Shown here piece after piece: positions 17,878 through 26,688 of a stretch of 64,000 nt of DNA. Each line of letters begins with the position of its first letter. The stretch's first letter is position 1. A program made the position numbers and the translations under genes. The notes beneath the pieces are model-generated. The model was not told the origin of the DNA and did not search any database. It worked only from the letters and a program-made list of their open reading frames with translations. This DNA comes from Candidatus Avimonas caecicola (lineage in GTDB: Bacteria; Bacillota; Clostridia; Oscillospirales; Acutalibacteraceae). The stretch spans positions 1 to 64,000 of the forward strand of contig CAJFTG010000001.1 of the NCBI GenBank assembly GCA_904419875.1, written 5' to 3'.

Positions 17878-17945
17878 CCTTTTTCTTCCTGTGCGCCGCC
17901 CCGTCTTGTGCACGGCGGGCCCGCTTTACGCAAACGCCCCGGCGG

Positions 17946-18695
17946 CTATTCAAAAGGGATCGGCTCTTCCCAAAGCACATCCCTGCCCTCCAGAATCCGC
18001 CGGGGGTTTTCCTCCAGCAGAAGGGGAGAACAGCCGTCCCCGAAATTCTCATCCAGCAGCCGCCGCACCTCCCCCAGGTCCGGCGTGCGGTAAAGGGGGC
18101 CGTGCGCGTCCGACGCGACGAGCGCCGCCAGCCGGTGGCGCAGAATGGCGTTTGCCGCCGCCCGGACGCGCCGGCCAAACCTGCCCAGGAGGCTTCCCTT
18201 GTTCACCTGGATGACCACCCCCATGCGGTACCACTCATACACGCACTGCGGGTCCCAGCTCACACAACGATATCGTTCCGGGTGGGCCAGCACCGGACGG
18301 TATCCCGCCGCCAGCAGGGAATTCATCCGGCAGAAAATCTCCTCTTCCTCCGCCTCAAAATCGAACTCCACCAGCGGATAGCGGGTGTGGTTGAGGGTAA
18401 TCAGCCGGCCGGTGTTCAGTCCTTCCACCACGTCGCCGTCGGCGTAAATCTCCATCCCCTCCACCAGGCGCAGCCGGATCTCCCGCTCTGCCAGCGCCTG
18501 GCGCAGCGTCTCAAGCCGGCGGCGGCAGTCCTCGGCCCATCCGTTGTGACGCAGGCCCGGCAGGTTGCCGTGCGGGGTCGCCGCCGCGGCGGAGGTCCCG
18601 GCCCGAACCGCCGCCTCGGCCATCTGCAGGGATTCCTCCAGATCCCGCGCGCCGTCGTCCGCGCCGGGCAGAATGTGCATATGCAGATCGATCAT
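17946..18695 (-). CDS. cpsB: CpsB/CapC-type tyrosine-protein phosphatase (PHP family)
   Basis: A 249-residue manganese-dependent PHP phosphatase that dephosphorylates the tyrosine tails of BY-kinases and so tunes capsule chain length and export. The N-terminus has the expected DLHMHILPGADDGA, and further metal ligands appear in the TPHGN, EGMEIY, LAHPERY and ASDAHG segments. ATG 18695 overlaps the stop of the upstream kinase by 4 bp (ATGA), indicating translational coupling, so it is preferred over the track start at 18710. Its partner kinases are the two genes directly upstream. Confidence 0.92.
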   Translation of the reverse strand: MIDLHMHILPGADDGARDLEESLQMAEAAVRAGTSAAAATPHGNLPGLRHNGWAEDCRRRLETLRQALAEREIRLRLVEGMEIYADGDVVEGLNTGRLITLNHTRYPLVEFDFEAEEEEIFCRMNSLLAAGYRPVLAHPERYRCVSWDPQCVYEWYRMGVVIQVNKGSLLGRFGRRVRAAANAILRHRLAALVASDAHGPLYRTPDLGEVRRLLDENFGDGCSPLLLEENPRRILEGRDVLWEEPIPFE

Positions 18696-20221
18696 GGTGC
18701 CTGCTTCCACCCCTCCTGCGGCGGCCCGGCAGCCTGGTCCCGGCCTTCCTCCGGCTGGGTGAAACGCCTTGCGTCCCCGTAACCATAGCCGTAGCGGCCG
18801 TATTTCCCGTAGCCGTAACCATAACCCCCGAGCATTCCCTCCACGCCGTTAAAGACGTAGCCGAGGACGGCGGCCTCCCCCGCTTCCAGGTCGGAAACGG
18901 CGTCGAAGACCGCTCCCCGGGCGGCCTGGTCCTGCCGGACGACAAACAGGACGCCGTCGGCGCATTCCTCCAGCAGCAGGGCGTCCTCCAGACCGCCGCA
19001 GGGCGGCGCGTCCAGAACAATGGCATCCACCTGGGACTCCAGCCTTTTCAGAGCCGCCCGGAGCGGCCCGGCCAGCAGCCAGGAGGGCTTTTTCACCGGC
19101 CGGCTTCCCCCCAGAAAATACAGGCCGGCCGCTTTGTCAAAGGCGATCAGGTCGTACAGGTCGCATGCCCCGGAAAAAACATCCTCCAACGTGTATTTCG
19201 CCCTTTTCAGCTGCAGCTTCTCCCGCAGCACCTGCCTGCGCAGGTCGGCGTCCACCAGCAGGACGCGTTTCCCGTTCTGCGCCAGCCGGGCCGCCAGGTT
19301 CAGGGATACCGTGGATTTCCCCTCCCCGGGCATGGTGCTGGTAACCAGCAGCGTCTTCCCGCCGGTCTCGCTCAGAGCGTTCTCCACCCGCAGCCGGAGC
19401 GTCTCCATGTTCTCCGAAAACCACGGGCTGACGCCGTGATCCCACACCGGGGATTGCGGCGGCTGCTTTTTTCGCGCCTTTGGGCGGACCCGGGGCAGCT
19501 CCGCCAGGCAGGGCAGATTCACCAGTCTCTGCATCTCCCCGGACGTATGCACCGTCCGGCGCAGCACGGCGCAGACCAGTATGAACGCGATGCCCAGAAG
19601 CGCCCCGACAACCGCCCCCTTCCCAAACTCGGAGAGATACTGCGGGGTGTTGTACGGTTCCTGCGGCACGGCAGGCTCATCGATCATGTTGAATTTCATT
19701 TTCCCAATCACCGACCGGGCCACGTCCGGATAAACGCGCAGCGCCGAATCCAGAATTTTCTTCGCGTCCTCCGGGTCGGGGCTGACCGCAATCATCGTGA
19801 CCAGATTGGAGTCGGACACGGTCACGGCCGACACCGAACCGTTGATGCTGACGGCCCCCATATCCTCCTTTATGGCGTCCGTCAGCAGCTCGCTGCCCAG
19901 GATGTAGGGAAAGGTGAGCGACAGCTGGTCGGCGGTTGCTTTGTTGTAATCGAAGCTGTAGCTTCCGTCGCCTCCCGCCGCCGGGTTCGTGGTAACGGTG
20001 AAGGTCGCCTCGACCCGGTACAGGGGGGAATAGCCTTTGTATGCCAGCGCCCAGGCGCCTGTGCCGAACAGCAGGGCCAGCGCCAGCGGGGCCCACCAGA
20101 ACCGCTTCACACCGCGGACGGCGTTGCGCAGAAAGGCGGAAAGATCGATTTCATCCGCCCTGCCGTCCGGGTCCCGCCCCTCTTCCCGTCCCGCTTGCAT
20201 CCCGTCTTTATGCTCGTCCAT
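18692..20221 (-). CDS. Fused Wzz/CpsC-type polysaccharide co-polymerase and BY-kinase (second copy)
   Basis: A 509-residue bacterial tyrosine kinase with its membrane activator fused. A Wzz-like domain has two transmembrane helices (about 41-61 and 203-222); the cytoplasmic kinase shows Walker A STMPGEGKST near 298, Walker A' LLVDADLRR near 325 and Walker B IVLDAPP near 400. A striking C-terminal tail near 468-488 (GYGYGYGKYGRYGYGYGD) supplies the autophosphorylation tyrosines. ATG 20221, after AAGGAGG, replaces the track start and overlaps the upstream kinase by 14 bp. It should control EPS polymer length together with its tandem paralogue and CpsB. Confidence 0.9.
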   Translation of the reverse strand: MDEHKDGMQAGREEGRDPDGRADEIDLSAFLRNAVRGVKRFWWAPLALALLFGTGAWALAYKGYSPLYRVEATFTVTTNPAAGGDGSYSFDYNKATADQLSLTFPYILGSELLTDAIKEDMGAVSINGSVSAVTVSDSNLVTMIAVSPDPEDAKKILDSALRVYPDVARSVIGKMKFNMIDEPAVPQEPYNTPQYLSEFGKGAVVGALLGIAFILVCAVLRRTVHTSGEMQRLVNLPCLAELPRVRPKARKKQPPQSPVWDHGVSPWFSENMETLRLRVENALSETGGKTLLVTSTMPGEGKSTVSLNLAARLAQNGKRVLLVDADLRRQVLREKLQLKRAKYTLEDVFSGACDLYDLIAFDKAAGLYFLGGSRPVKKPSWLLAGPLRAALKRLESQVDAIVLDAPPCGGLEDALLLEECADGVLFVVRQDQAARGAVFDAVSDLEAGEAAVLGYVFNGVEGMLGGYGYGYGKYGRYGYGYGDARRFTQPEEGRDQAAGPPQEGWKQAP

Positions 20222-21644
20222 CGGGCGTTCCTCCTTCCTCCGCTTTCGTCCGCCGGGGCCCCTGGTTTCCGTAGCCGCCATAATAGCCGTATGCCCTGCC
20301 GGTCCACGGAAGCTCCGCGCGAAAGGCGTTGAGAAGATATCCGGCGAAATCCGCCCGGCTTTTCCGAATCACGTCGCCGGCGTCGTTGACCGCTCCGGCC
20401 TCCGTCCAATCCTGCCTGACGGTCACAACGGCGGCGTCGGCGTGCCGCAGAAGCGCCTCCGTATCCGCCGAGACGTTCATCGGCGGGGTGTCGACCAGGA
20501 TAAAATCCGCCGATTCCCGGCATTCGGCGAGCAGGGCCTCCATCGCCTCGCCGGCGAGCAGCGCCCCCGTGCCGGAGACGCCGTGAAACTGATGCAGGAC
20601 CGTCAGGTTCTCCGCCTCCTCCGTTCGGATATCCGATAGGCCGCATTTCCCCATCAGGCAGTCGCTGAGGGAACGGCCCGTGTCCTTCCGCTCGAAAATC
20701 CGGTAAAGGGCCGGCTTCCTCATGTCCCCGTCAATGAGCAGCACCCGCCTCCCCCGTTGTGAAAAGGCGAGGGCCAGATTGGCGGCGACGGAGGACTTCC
20801 CCTCATTTTCGGCCACGCTGGTCACCACCACAACCTTTTGCCCCTGGCGGCGCAGCCGCCGTTCAAGCACGGCGGCGGCCCTGCGGAAGGATTCCACAAA
20901 GGGCGCGCCCACCAGCCGGGAGGAAATCAGCAGCGCCCGGGTTTTCTTCCTGCGCTTCCGCGCTTCCCGCAGTGTGCGGAATTTGCGCTCATAGGGTATC
21001 ACCCCCAGAATCCTGCCGTCCAGCTGCCTTTTGGCGGTCTCCCGCTTCTTCACGGTAAACCGGCAGTAGGACAGCAGCGCGATCACGGCCGCCGCCAGCA
21101 GGACGGCCGCCGCCGTCCCCAGCCGGCGGAGCCCGGAAACGTCCGTCGGATTGGAAGGGGCGTAGGGGATGGACGGGCGTTTCAGCGTGTCCAGACGGGC
21201 GTTGGAAAAAAGGTGTTCCGACACCGCCCCGTAATTGTCAAGGGCGGACTGAATAATACGGTACGCGCCGCGCGGCGAATCGGCGGTCGCCGTCAGGACC
21301 ATGAGGTTGGTCTCGGCAACCAGCTGGATGGACAGATCCCCCGCGGCGGCTTCCTCCCCCGTATCCTCGACGATCAGCCTGCGCAGCGTGTCGCTTTGAA
21401 ACACCTCGCTGAACACCTCTGCCAGCTCCTTGGCTGTGCTCAGGGAGGCATACGACCCGCTGCTGTTCCCCTTTACCGTGACCGCCAGGGTGGCGGAGGA
21501 GGCGTATTCCGGCGTAGATCGGAGCGAGTAAGCGCCGGTGATTCCCAGGAACGCCGCCGCCCCCGCCAGCAGAATCACCCACAGGTTCCTCAGCAGATCC
21601 GCGCCGATGCTGCGCAGGTCCAGATAATCCAAACTCCACTTCAT
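20208..21644 (-). CDS. Fused Wzz/CpsC-type co-polymerase and BY-kinase (first copy)
   Basis: A 478-residue Wzz plus BY-kinase fusion. Transmembrane helices lie at about 20-42 and 175-195; the kinase has Walker A SVAENEGKSS near 280, Walker A' LLIDGDMRKP near 303 and Walker B ILVDTPP near 386, and ends with a Tyr-rich tail (AYGYYGGYGNQ) near 453. It is a divergent paralogue of the next gene: the tails, linkers and extracellular loops differ, so this is an old duplication rather than a recent one. ATG 21644 follows AAAGGGTC. Two BY-kinases in a row in one EPS operon is less usual than one. Confidence 0.9.
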   Translation of the reverse strand: MKWSLDYLDLRSIGADLLRNLWVILLAGAAAFLGITGAYSLRSTPEYASSATLAVTVKGNSSGSYASLSTAKELAEVFSEVFQSDTLRRLIVEDTGEEAAAGDLSIQLVAETNLMVLTATADSPRGAYRIIQSALDNYGAVSEHLFSNARLDTLKRPSIPYAPSNPTDVSGLRRLGTAAAVLLAAAVIALLSYCRFTVKKRETAKRQLDGRILGVIPYERKFRTLREARKRRKKTRALLISSRLVGAPFVESFRRAAAVLERRLRRQGQKVVVVTSVAENEGKSSVAANLALAFSQRGRRVLLIDGDMRKPALYRIFERKDTGRSLSDCLMGKCGLSDIRTEEAENLTVLHQFHGVSGTGALLAGEAMEALLAECRESADFILVDTPPMNVSADTEALLRHADAAVVTVRQDWTEAGAVNDAGDVIRKSRADFAGYLLNAFRAELPWTGRAYGYYGGYGNQGPRRTKAEEGGTPDGRA

Positions 21645-21716
21645 GTTGACGACCCTTTCTTTCCCAGGTGGTGCCGGACCATGCGGCCCAAAGAGCGGGG
21701 CTCCGCCGGAGGACGG

Positions 21717-22535
21717 CTACTCGACAATCACGGTCAGCCAGGTAACGCCGGTATCCCCGCGGTCCTCCGCCGTGTACTTCACCTCATAGATGCCCGGCAC
21801 GGCGGTGTCCACCCCGGACTGCGCCGATACCCCGGCGGTGTCCAGGGCCGTCCCGTCCCCCCGGCTGACGGATTCCACCCAGGCGTCCGGGTCGAATTCC
21901 TCCCCGGCACGCAGATAAACCAGGTTCTGCTTCAGCACAATCTGGAGCCGCAGCTCCTCCCCGCCCACCACGTGAACCGGGAGCGCCGCCTGCGCCAGAT
22001 CCCCGTAAGAGTTGGACACCTCCACGTGCAGCGTATATTCCCCCGTCCGGGTATAGCTGACATTGCTTTCCGTAACACTCAGGAAAGGGGTGACATCCCC
22101 GTCCAGCATATCGGAGGCCCTCACATACGACGAGGCCGCGTCCCCCCGGCTTCCCTTTTCAAACACCAGCGGCTGGTCCAGCGAAAACTGCGGGGGACGG
22201 TAATCGGTAAACACCGCCGGCCGGACCAGGGTGGCGGGATGGCCGGAGGAGTCGAACACCACGTAGGTTATCGCGCAGGAGCCGTCCGACTGGAACCGGG
22301 AGATGCCGCCCACCAGGATCTGGCCGGTCAGGTCGCCGTCCTTCCCGTCCGAAGCGTAGAGGCCGGCGAGCAGCTCCTCCTCCGAAGCGGCGCAGGTCGT
22401 CTCCAGGATTTCCCGGTCGCTGGCAATCACCGGCAGGGTCATGTCCTGCCGGGCCCGCTCGCTGTAACGGGAAACCCCGTAAACCGCCAGGGACAAGACA
22501 AACAGCACAATCACGCCGATTCGGATACCTCTCAT
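21717..22535 (-). CDS. Membrane-anchored Ig-like/DUF5011-type protein in EPS operon
   Basis: A 272-residue protein with an N-terminal signal anchor (about residues 5-22) and an extracellular part of beta-sandwich character. Phrases such as DGKDGDLTGQI, DMLDGDVTPFLSV and a C-terminal PGIYEVKYTAEDRGD are typical of bacterial Ig-like/DUF5011 repeats; about three repeats fit. ATG 22535 lies 7 bp after AGGGAGG; the track start at 22649 lacks a site. No catalytic motif is visible. Placed between the priming transferase and the chain-length kinases, it may hold or organise the nascent polymer at the surface, which is inference. Confidence 0.7.
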   Translation of the reverse strand: MRGIRIGVIVLFVLSLAVYGVSRYSERARQDMTLPVIASDREILETTCAASEEELLAGLYASDGKDGDLTGQILVGGISRFQSDGSCAITYVVFDSSGHPATLVRPAVFTDYRPPQFSLDQPLVFEKGSRGDAASSYVRASDMLDGDVTPFLSVTESNVSYTRTGEYTLHVEVSNSYGDLAQAALPVHVVGGEELRLQIVLKQNLVYLRAGEEFDPDAWVESVSRGDGTALDTAGVSAQSGVDTAVPGIYEVKYTAEDRGDTGVTWLTVIVE

Positions 22536-23074
22536 GAACAAACCTCCCTGTCCCCGCCTCGCCGGGTTGCACGGCGGGGGGACGACACATTGACACAGGC
22601 CGGGCGCGGCCCTTTGGCAGTAAGACGGGCGGCAGAGCCGCGCGGGCAAAAAGGAAGAGGGCGTTTATGCCTGCCGTTTCCACCGGTTTCCTCCAACGCG
22701 AAAAGGCACGCCAAAAGAGGAAGGCGCCCCGCCACCCGGCAGACAGGCCCGCACTTCGTCGGGCGGCTTCCCTTTGGCGAAATCCGGCCGGCCGCCTCGC
22801 CGCCGTTCGGCCGCCGGTCGATTCCATCCGCACAGCGGGCCCGCCTGTTTCCTTGACCACACTGCCGCAGGCATCCGGGCGCCCCCGTCTGAACCGCCCG
22901 GCCTTTTTCGCGCCGTTTTCCTGTATGCGCCCTCCGCCGCGCCGCCGAAGAAGAAATACAGGCAGCGCCCGTCCCCTCCGGCAGCCGCTTTCCCATGGGA
23001 ACGGGCGCGCATCGGCCGGCCGCCTTTCCAGGGGTTCGGCCCGTGCCCGGCCTTTATGGCGGTGGTTCCCGCCC
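22536..23074. other. 540-bp GC-rich gap inside the EPS operon, no gene supported
   Basis: Track ORFs here lack ribosome binding sites and have composition-driven Arg/Gly/Pro-rich sequences. I see no consensus promoter on the minus strand and no clear terminator. It is the largest gap in an operon whose other genes mostly overlap, so it might hide an internal promoter or the remains of a deleted gene. Confidence 0.45.
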
Positions 23075-24508
23075 TTATTTCTTCAGGGCTTCCCGGCGCC
23101 CCTCGGCGGGCCGCACAACCGGCTCGGCGGCGGTGACCTGCCCCTCCTGTACGCCCTCGGTGCTCTCCGGCATGAACAGGATTTTGACGGTGGCGAAAAG
23201 CAGCTTCAGGTCCTGCGCAACGGACTGGTTGGCGATATAGATCAGATCCATCTGCAGCTTTTCATAGGGACGGGTGTTGTATTTGCCGTAAATCTGGGCG
23301 TAGCCGGTCAGCCCCGCCTTGGCCTGCAGCCGCAGGCTGAATTCGGGCATCTCCGCCTCGTACTGGGCGGCAATCTCGGGCCGTTCCGGCCGGGGGCCGA
23401 CCAGGCTCATGTCCCCCTTAAGGATGTTGAGCAGCTGAGGCAGCTCATCCAGCCGCACCTTGCGGATAAACCGGCCGACCGGGGTAATGCGGTCGTCCCC
23501 TTCCGCGGCGAGCCGGGCGACGCCGTCCTTCTCCGCGTCCACCCGCATACTGCGGAATTTCAGAATGTCGAAGCGCCGTCCGTCCTTGGTCAGCCGGGTC
23601 TGCCGGTAGAAGGCCGGGCCGCCGTCATACAGCCGGATGGCCAGCGCCACACCGGCCATCACCGGGCTGAAAACCACCAGCGTAACGCCGGACAGGAGGA
23701 TGTCCAGCCCCCGTTTGATTCCCAGATAGAGCAGGGAGGTGCGGTTGCGTCCGCAGTGCAGGACCGGCACATTCGACAGCTGGAGCTGTGTGGAACCGCT
23801 GACCAGCAGGTCCCCGATCTTCGGCCGGATGTACACCTGGATGTTGCGCTCAACGCAGTATTTCAGCACCGTGTTGCGGTCGCTGGAATGCAGGCCGCAC
23901 AGGAAGACCGCCTCCGCCTCCCCGTCCTCCAGCCGGCGGAACACCTCCTGCACGCCGTCGGAAATGTCCAGCTCCCCCCGGATGAGGAATTTCCGCCGTA
24001 TCTTTTTCACGTCGTCGATCTCCCAGCAGACCTCCGGGCGGTCGTAAATGATATAGGTGCGCCGCGGGGGGAAAAGCGCCCGGGACAGCCGGTCCGCCGC
24101 CAGCGCCCACAGCAGGTTGACCAGGCACCCGGCGGCCAGCAGCCCCAGCAGCGCCAGCGGATTCATAAGGCGGCACGCCGCCAGGCAGAGCAGCAGATAC
24201 TCGAAGAAAAGCGTCAGGAACTGCGCCACTCCCAGGGAATACACGATTTCCGGCACAGAGGAATTCCCGGCCTGGAATCCCCCGTATACCCCCGCCAGCA
24301 CCTTGAAAAGAACCAGATACGCCGCAATCAGCCCCCAATGCCGGATATCCGCCGGCGAGGGGGAAAGCCGCCCGGCGTAAAACAGAAACCATGTTCCGCC
24401 GAACAGAGCCGTTTGGAAAAGGACCAGAACCGCTTTGGCCAGGCTCATCAGAGCATTCCGCGCGGAGACCTCCGCGCTGCTCAGCCGCCGTGCTTTTTGC
24501 TGTGCCAT
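23075..24508 (-). CDS. Polyprenyl-phosphate sugar-1-phosphate transferase (priming transferase)
   Basis: A 477-residue exopolysaccharide polyprenyl glycosylphosphotransferase that starts each repeat unit by moving a sugar-1-phosphate to undecaprenyl phosphate. The N-terminal half has four to five transmembrane helices and a CoA-binding-like segment. The C-terminal bacterial sugar transferase domain starts at KRGLDILLSG (about 265) and contains DILKFRSMRVD, RKVRLDELPQLLNILKGDMSLVGPRP and GLTGYAQIYG. ATG 24508 follows GGAGAG closely. The sugar it transfers cannot be told from sequence. Confidence 0.93.
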   Translation of the reverse strand: MAQQKARRLSSAEVSARNALMSLAKAVLVLFQTALFGGTWFLFYAGRLSPSPADIRHWGLIAAYLVLFKVLAGVYGGFQAGNSSVPEIVYSLGVAQFLTLFFEYLLLCLAACRLMNPLALLGLLAAGCLVNLLWALAADRLSRALFPPRRTYIIYDRPEVCWEIDDVKKIRRKFLIRGELDISDGVQEVFRRLEDGEAEAVFLCGLHSSDRNTVLKYCVERNIQVYIRPKIGDLLVSGSTQLQLSNVPVLHCGRNRTSLLYLGIKRGLDILLSGVTLVVFSPVMAGVALAIRLYDGGPAFYRQTRLTKDGRRFDILKFRSMRVDAEKDGVARLAAEGDDRITPVGRFIRKVRLDELPQLLNILKGDMSLVGPRPERPEIAAQYEAEMPEFSLRLQAKAGLTGYAQIYGKYNTRPYEKLQMDLIYIANQSVAQDLKLLFATVKILFMPESTEGVQEGQVTAAEPVVRPAEGRREALKK

Positions 24509-24600
24509 CTCTCCACATACCTCTTTCTGCCGACAGCCTTGTTATCCACAATCCCACCGTTTTATCCCACAATCCCGCCGCCGGGTTCCTCCGCGCGGCG

Positions 24601-25245
24601 TCAGCCGAAGAACCGCTCCTCCAGCATCAGGCACAGGCAGTGGTACACCGGCAGATGCAGCTCCTGCACCCGGTAGGTCTCGGTTTCCGGCACCGCGATC
24701 GCGATGTCCGCGAACCGTGCCAGCTCGCCGCCGCCCGCGCCGGTCAGCCCAATCACCCGCATCCCCACCGCGCGGGCCGTGACCGCCGCATACATCACGT
24801 TTTTCGAGTTGCCGGAGGTGGAAATCCCCAGCAGCACGTCCCCCTCGGCACCGTAGCCGTAAACCTGCTGGGCAAAGCTTTCCAGCCCGTTCACGTCGTT
24901 CATGAACGCGGTGCTCAGCGCGCTGTGATTGGTCAGGGCGATGGCCGGCAGGCCGCCCTGCAAATCCCGCGCCAGCTCCTCCCCTCGCGTCCGGTCCACG
25001 GCGGTCAGCCGTTCCCGGAACGCGGGGGACGGCTCCCGCTTTTTCTTGAAGCCCTTCATCAGCTCCCCGACGATATGCTCCGCGTCGGCCGCGGAGCCGC
25101 CGTTCCCCGCCACCAGCAGCTTGCCGCCGCCCGCGTAGCACCTCTCCAGCGCCCCGTACGCCGCGGCGACCGCTTCCCGCACGCTTTCCAGCGCCGGGTA
25201 CCGTTCCATCAGCAGCTCCAGCTGCCGCCAAACCGATGATTCCAT
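24601..25245 (-). CDS. gmhA: Sedoheptulose 7-phosphate isomerase
   Basis: A 214-residue SIS-domain isomerase that converts sedoheptulose 7-phosphate to D-glycero-D-manno-heptose 7-phosphate, the entry step of activated heptose synthesis. LVAGNGGSAADAEHIVGEL (about 44-62) and GISTSGNSKNV (about 142) are the GmhA signatures. The ATG at 25245 follows GAGGATGAG. Its neighbours supply the three remaining activities of the GDP-heptose route, which makes this assignment firm. Confidence 0.92.
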   Translation of the reverse strand: MESSVWRQLELLMERYPALESVREAVAAAYGALERCYAGGGKLLVAGNGGSAADAEHIVGELMKGFKKKREPSPAFRERLTAVDRTRGEELARDLQGGLPAIALTNHSALSTAFMNDVNGLESFAQQVYGYGAEGDVLLGISTSGNSKNVMYAAVTARAVGMRVIGLTGAGGGELARFADIAIAVPETETYRVQELHLPVYHCLCLMLEERFFG

Positions 25246-25374
25246 GCGTCACTCATCCTCGTATAATAAGATTTGCAGACGGTTTTCAGTGGGTCTGCTT
25301 AGTTCACTTATAAAAGCTCGGCGGGCGTTGGAATACCCGCGATGCAGCAGCCGCCGGACGGCGGGGACGTTCGG

Positions 25375-26688
25375 TCACTTTCCGCTTATTTTCAGAATAT
25401 CGTCCACCGCCGCCGCCAGGTCGGGATACCCCGGCCGCCCCTGCGCGTCCCTTTCCCCAAGGAAAGCCGTGCGGCAGCCCGCCGCCCTCCCGGCCTCCAT
25501 ATCGCTTTCCGTATCCCCGACCATCCAGGAGGCGCCGAGATCGATCTGCAGGTCCTCCGCCGCCCGCAGCAGCAGGCCGGGCTTCGGCTTGCGGCAGGCG
25601 CAGTCGATTTTGTATTCCGGCCGCTCGCCGGGGTACCCGCCGTCCGGGTGATGGGGGCACACGTAAATGCCGTCCAGATACGCCCCTTCCCGGCCCAGCA
25701 GGGTTTCCATCTTGTTGTGGATCTCCCGCAGCCCCGCCGGCGTCACCTCGCCGCGGGCGATGACCGGCTGGTTGGTCGCCACAACGGCCAGAATACCGGC
25801 CTGGTTCAGCCGGCGGACGGCCTGTCCCACGCCGGGCAGCAGCTCGAATTCCTCCGGCCGCCGGAGAAAGCCGGCATACCGGTTGACCGTCCCGTCCCGG
25901 TCCAGGAAAACCGCCCGCTGCTTGAAGCGCAGGTTTTTCGCCCGCACCCGGCCGGCGCGCAGGTCCTCCGAAGCTGCCTCCAGCCGGTCCGGCGTGCCCA
26001 TGTCCATCACGTATTCGGGGGAATCGTAGGCGTACAGCCCGCCGGAGGGGATCAGAGGCTTCAGGACCTCCCTGTCCAGGTCCATCTTCTTGAGCTCCCG
26101 GAACAGGCCGAATTCCGGTGAAAAAATCCGGCCGGACAAAAAGTGCAGTCCCGCGTTGACCCGGTTCTGGACCCACAGCCGCTTGTCCTCCCTGTGCAGC
26201 CAGTTCTGCACCCGGCCGGTCTCGTCCGTCACCAGGATGCCGCTGTCGTACGGATGGCTGTTGGGGTGGGTGAACAGGGTCGCCAGGCCGCCGTGCGCCT
26301 TGTGCGCCCGGTAGAACCGGCTGATGTCGACGTCGAACAGAATATCGCCGTTGAGCAAAAGGAAATCCCCCTGGGACAGCTCCTCCCGCAACAGGTACAG
26401 CGCCCCCGCCGTGCCCAGCGGCTCGGTTTCCTCCACATACGCGATATGTACGCCGAACGGCTTCCCGTCCGCCGGCGAAATACCGGAGCCATCCCCGAAG
26501 TAGCGCCGGATTACATGGCCGAGATACCCGATCACCAGCACCACGTCGGTAAAGCCCTGCTCCCGGAGCGCGTCAATCTGGCGTTCGAGGACCGGCTTTC
26601 CCAGAAGAGGGATCATGGGCTTGGGGATTTCCGAATGCACCGCGGCGATCCGCGTCCCCCTGCCGCCCGCCATAACGACGGCCTTCAT
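25375..26688 (-). CDS. Fusion: heptose-1-phosphate guanylyltransferase (HddC) with heptose bisphosphatase (GmhB)
   Basis: A 437-residue two-domain enzyme. Residues 1 to about 235 are a nucleotidyltransferase (AVVMAGGRGTR at the start, PKPMIPLLGKPV, NGDILFDVD), most like HddC, which makes GDP-D-glycero-alpha-D-manno-heptose. From about 257 a HAD phosphatase follows (AVFLDRDGTVN, ATNQP, YVCPHHPD, CRKPKPGLL, MVGDTESDM), the GmhB bisphosphatase with its zinc-loop Cys/His pattern. ATG 26688 overlaps the stop of hddA by 4 bp, so the upstream track start is rejected. The fusion joins two consecutive steps of one pathway. About 130 bp separates it from gmhA. Confidence 0.9.
   Translation of the reverse strand: MKAVVMAGGRGTRIAAVHSEIPKPMIPLLGKPVLERQIDALREQGFTDVVLVIGYLGHVIRRYFGDGSGISPADGKPFGVHIAYVEETEPLGTAGALYLLREELSQGDFLLLNGDILFDVDISRFYRAHKAHGGLATLFTHPNSHPYDSGILVTDETGRVQNWLHREDKRLWVQNRVNAGLHFLSGRIFSPEFGLFRELKKMDLDREVLKPLIPSGGLYAYDSPEYVMDMGTPDRLEAASEDLRAGRVRAKNLRFKQRAVFLDRDGTVNRYAGFLRRPEEFELLPGVGQAVRRLNQAGILAVVATNQPVIARGEVTPAGLREIHNKMETLLGREGAYLDGIYVCPHHPDGGYPGERPEYKIDCACRKPKPGLLLRAAEDLQIDLGASWMVGDTESDMEAGRAAGCRTAFLGERDAQGRPGYPDLAAAVDDILKISGK

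Noticed and set aside
20838-22856. 672-residue plus-strand ORF across the BY-kinase and Ig-like genes
   Set aside because: Antisense shadow crossing gene boundaries; no domain sense.
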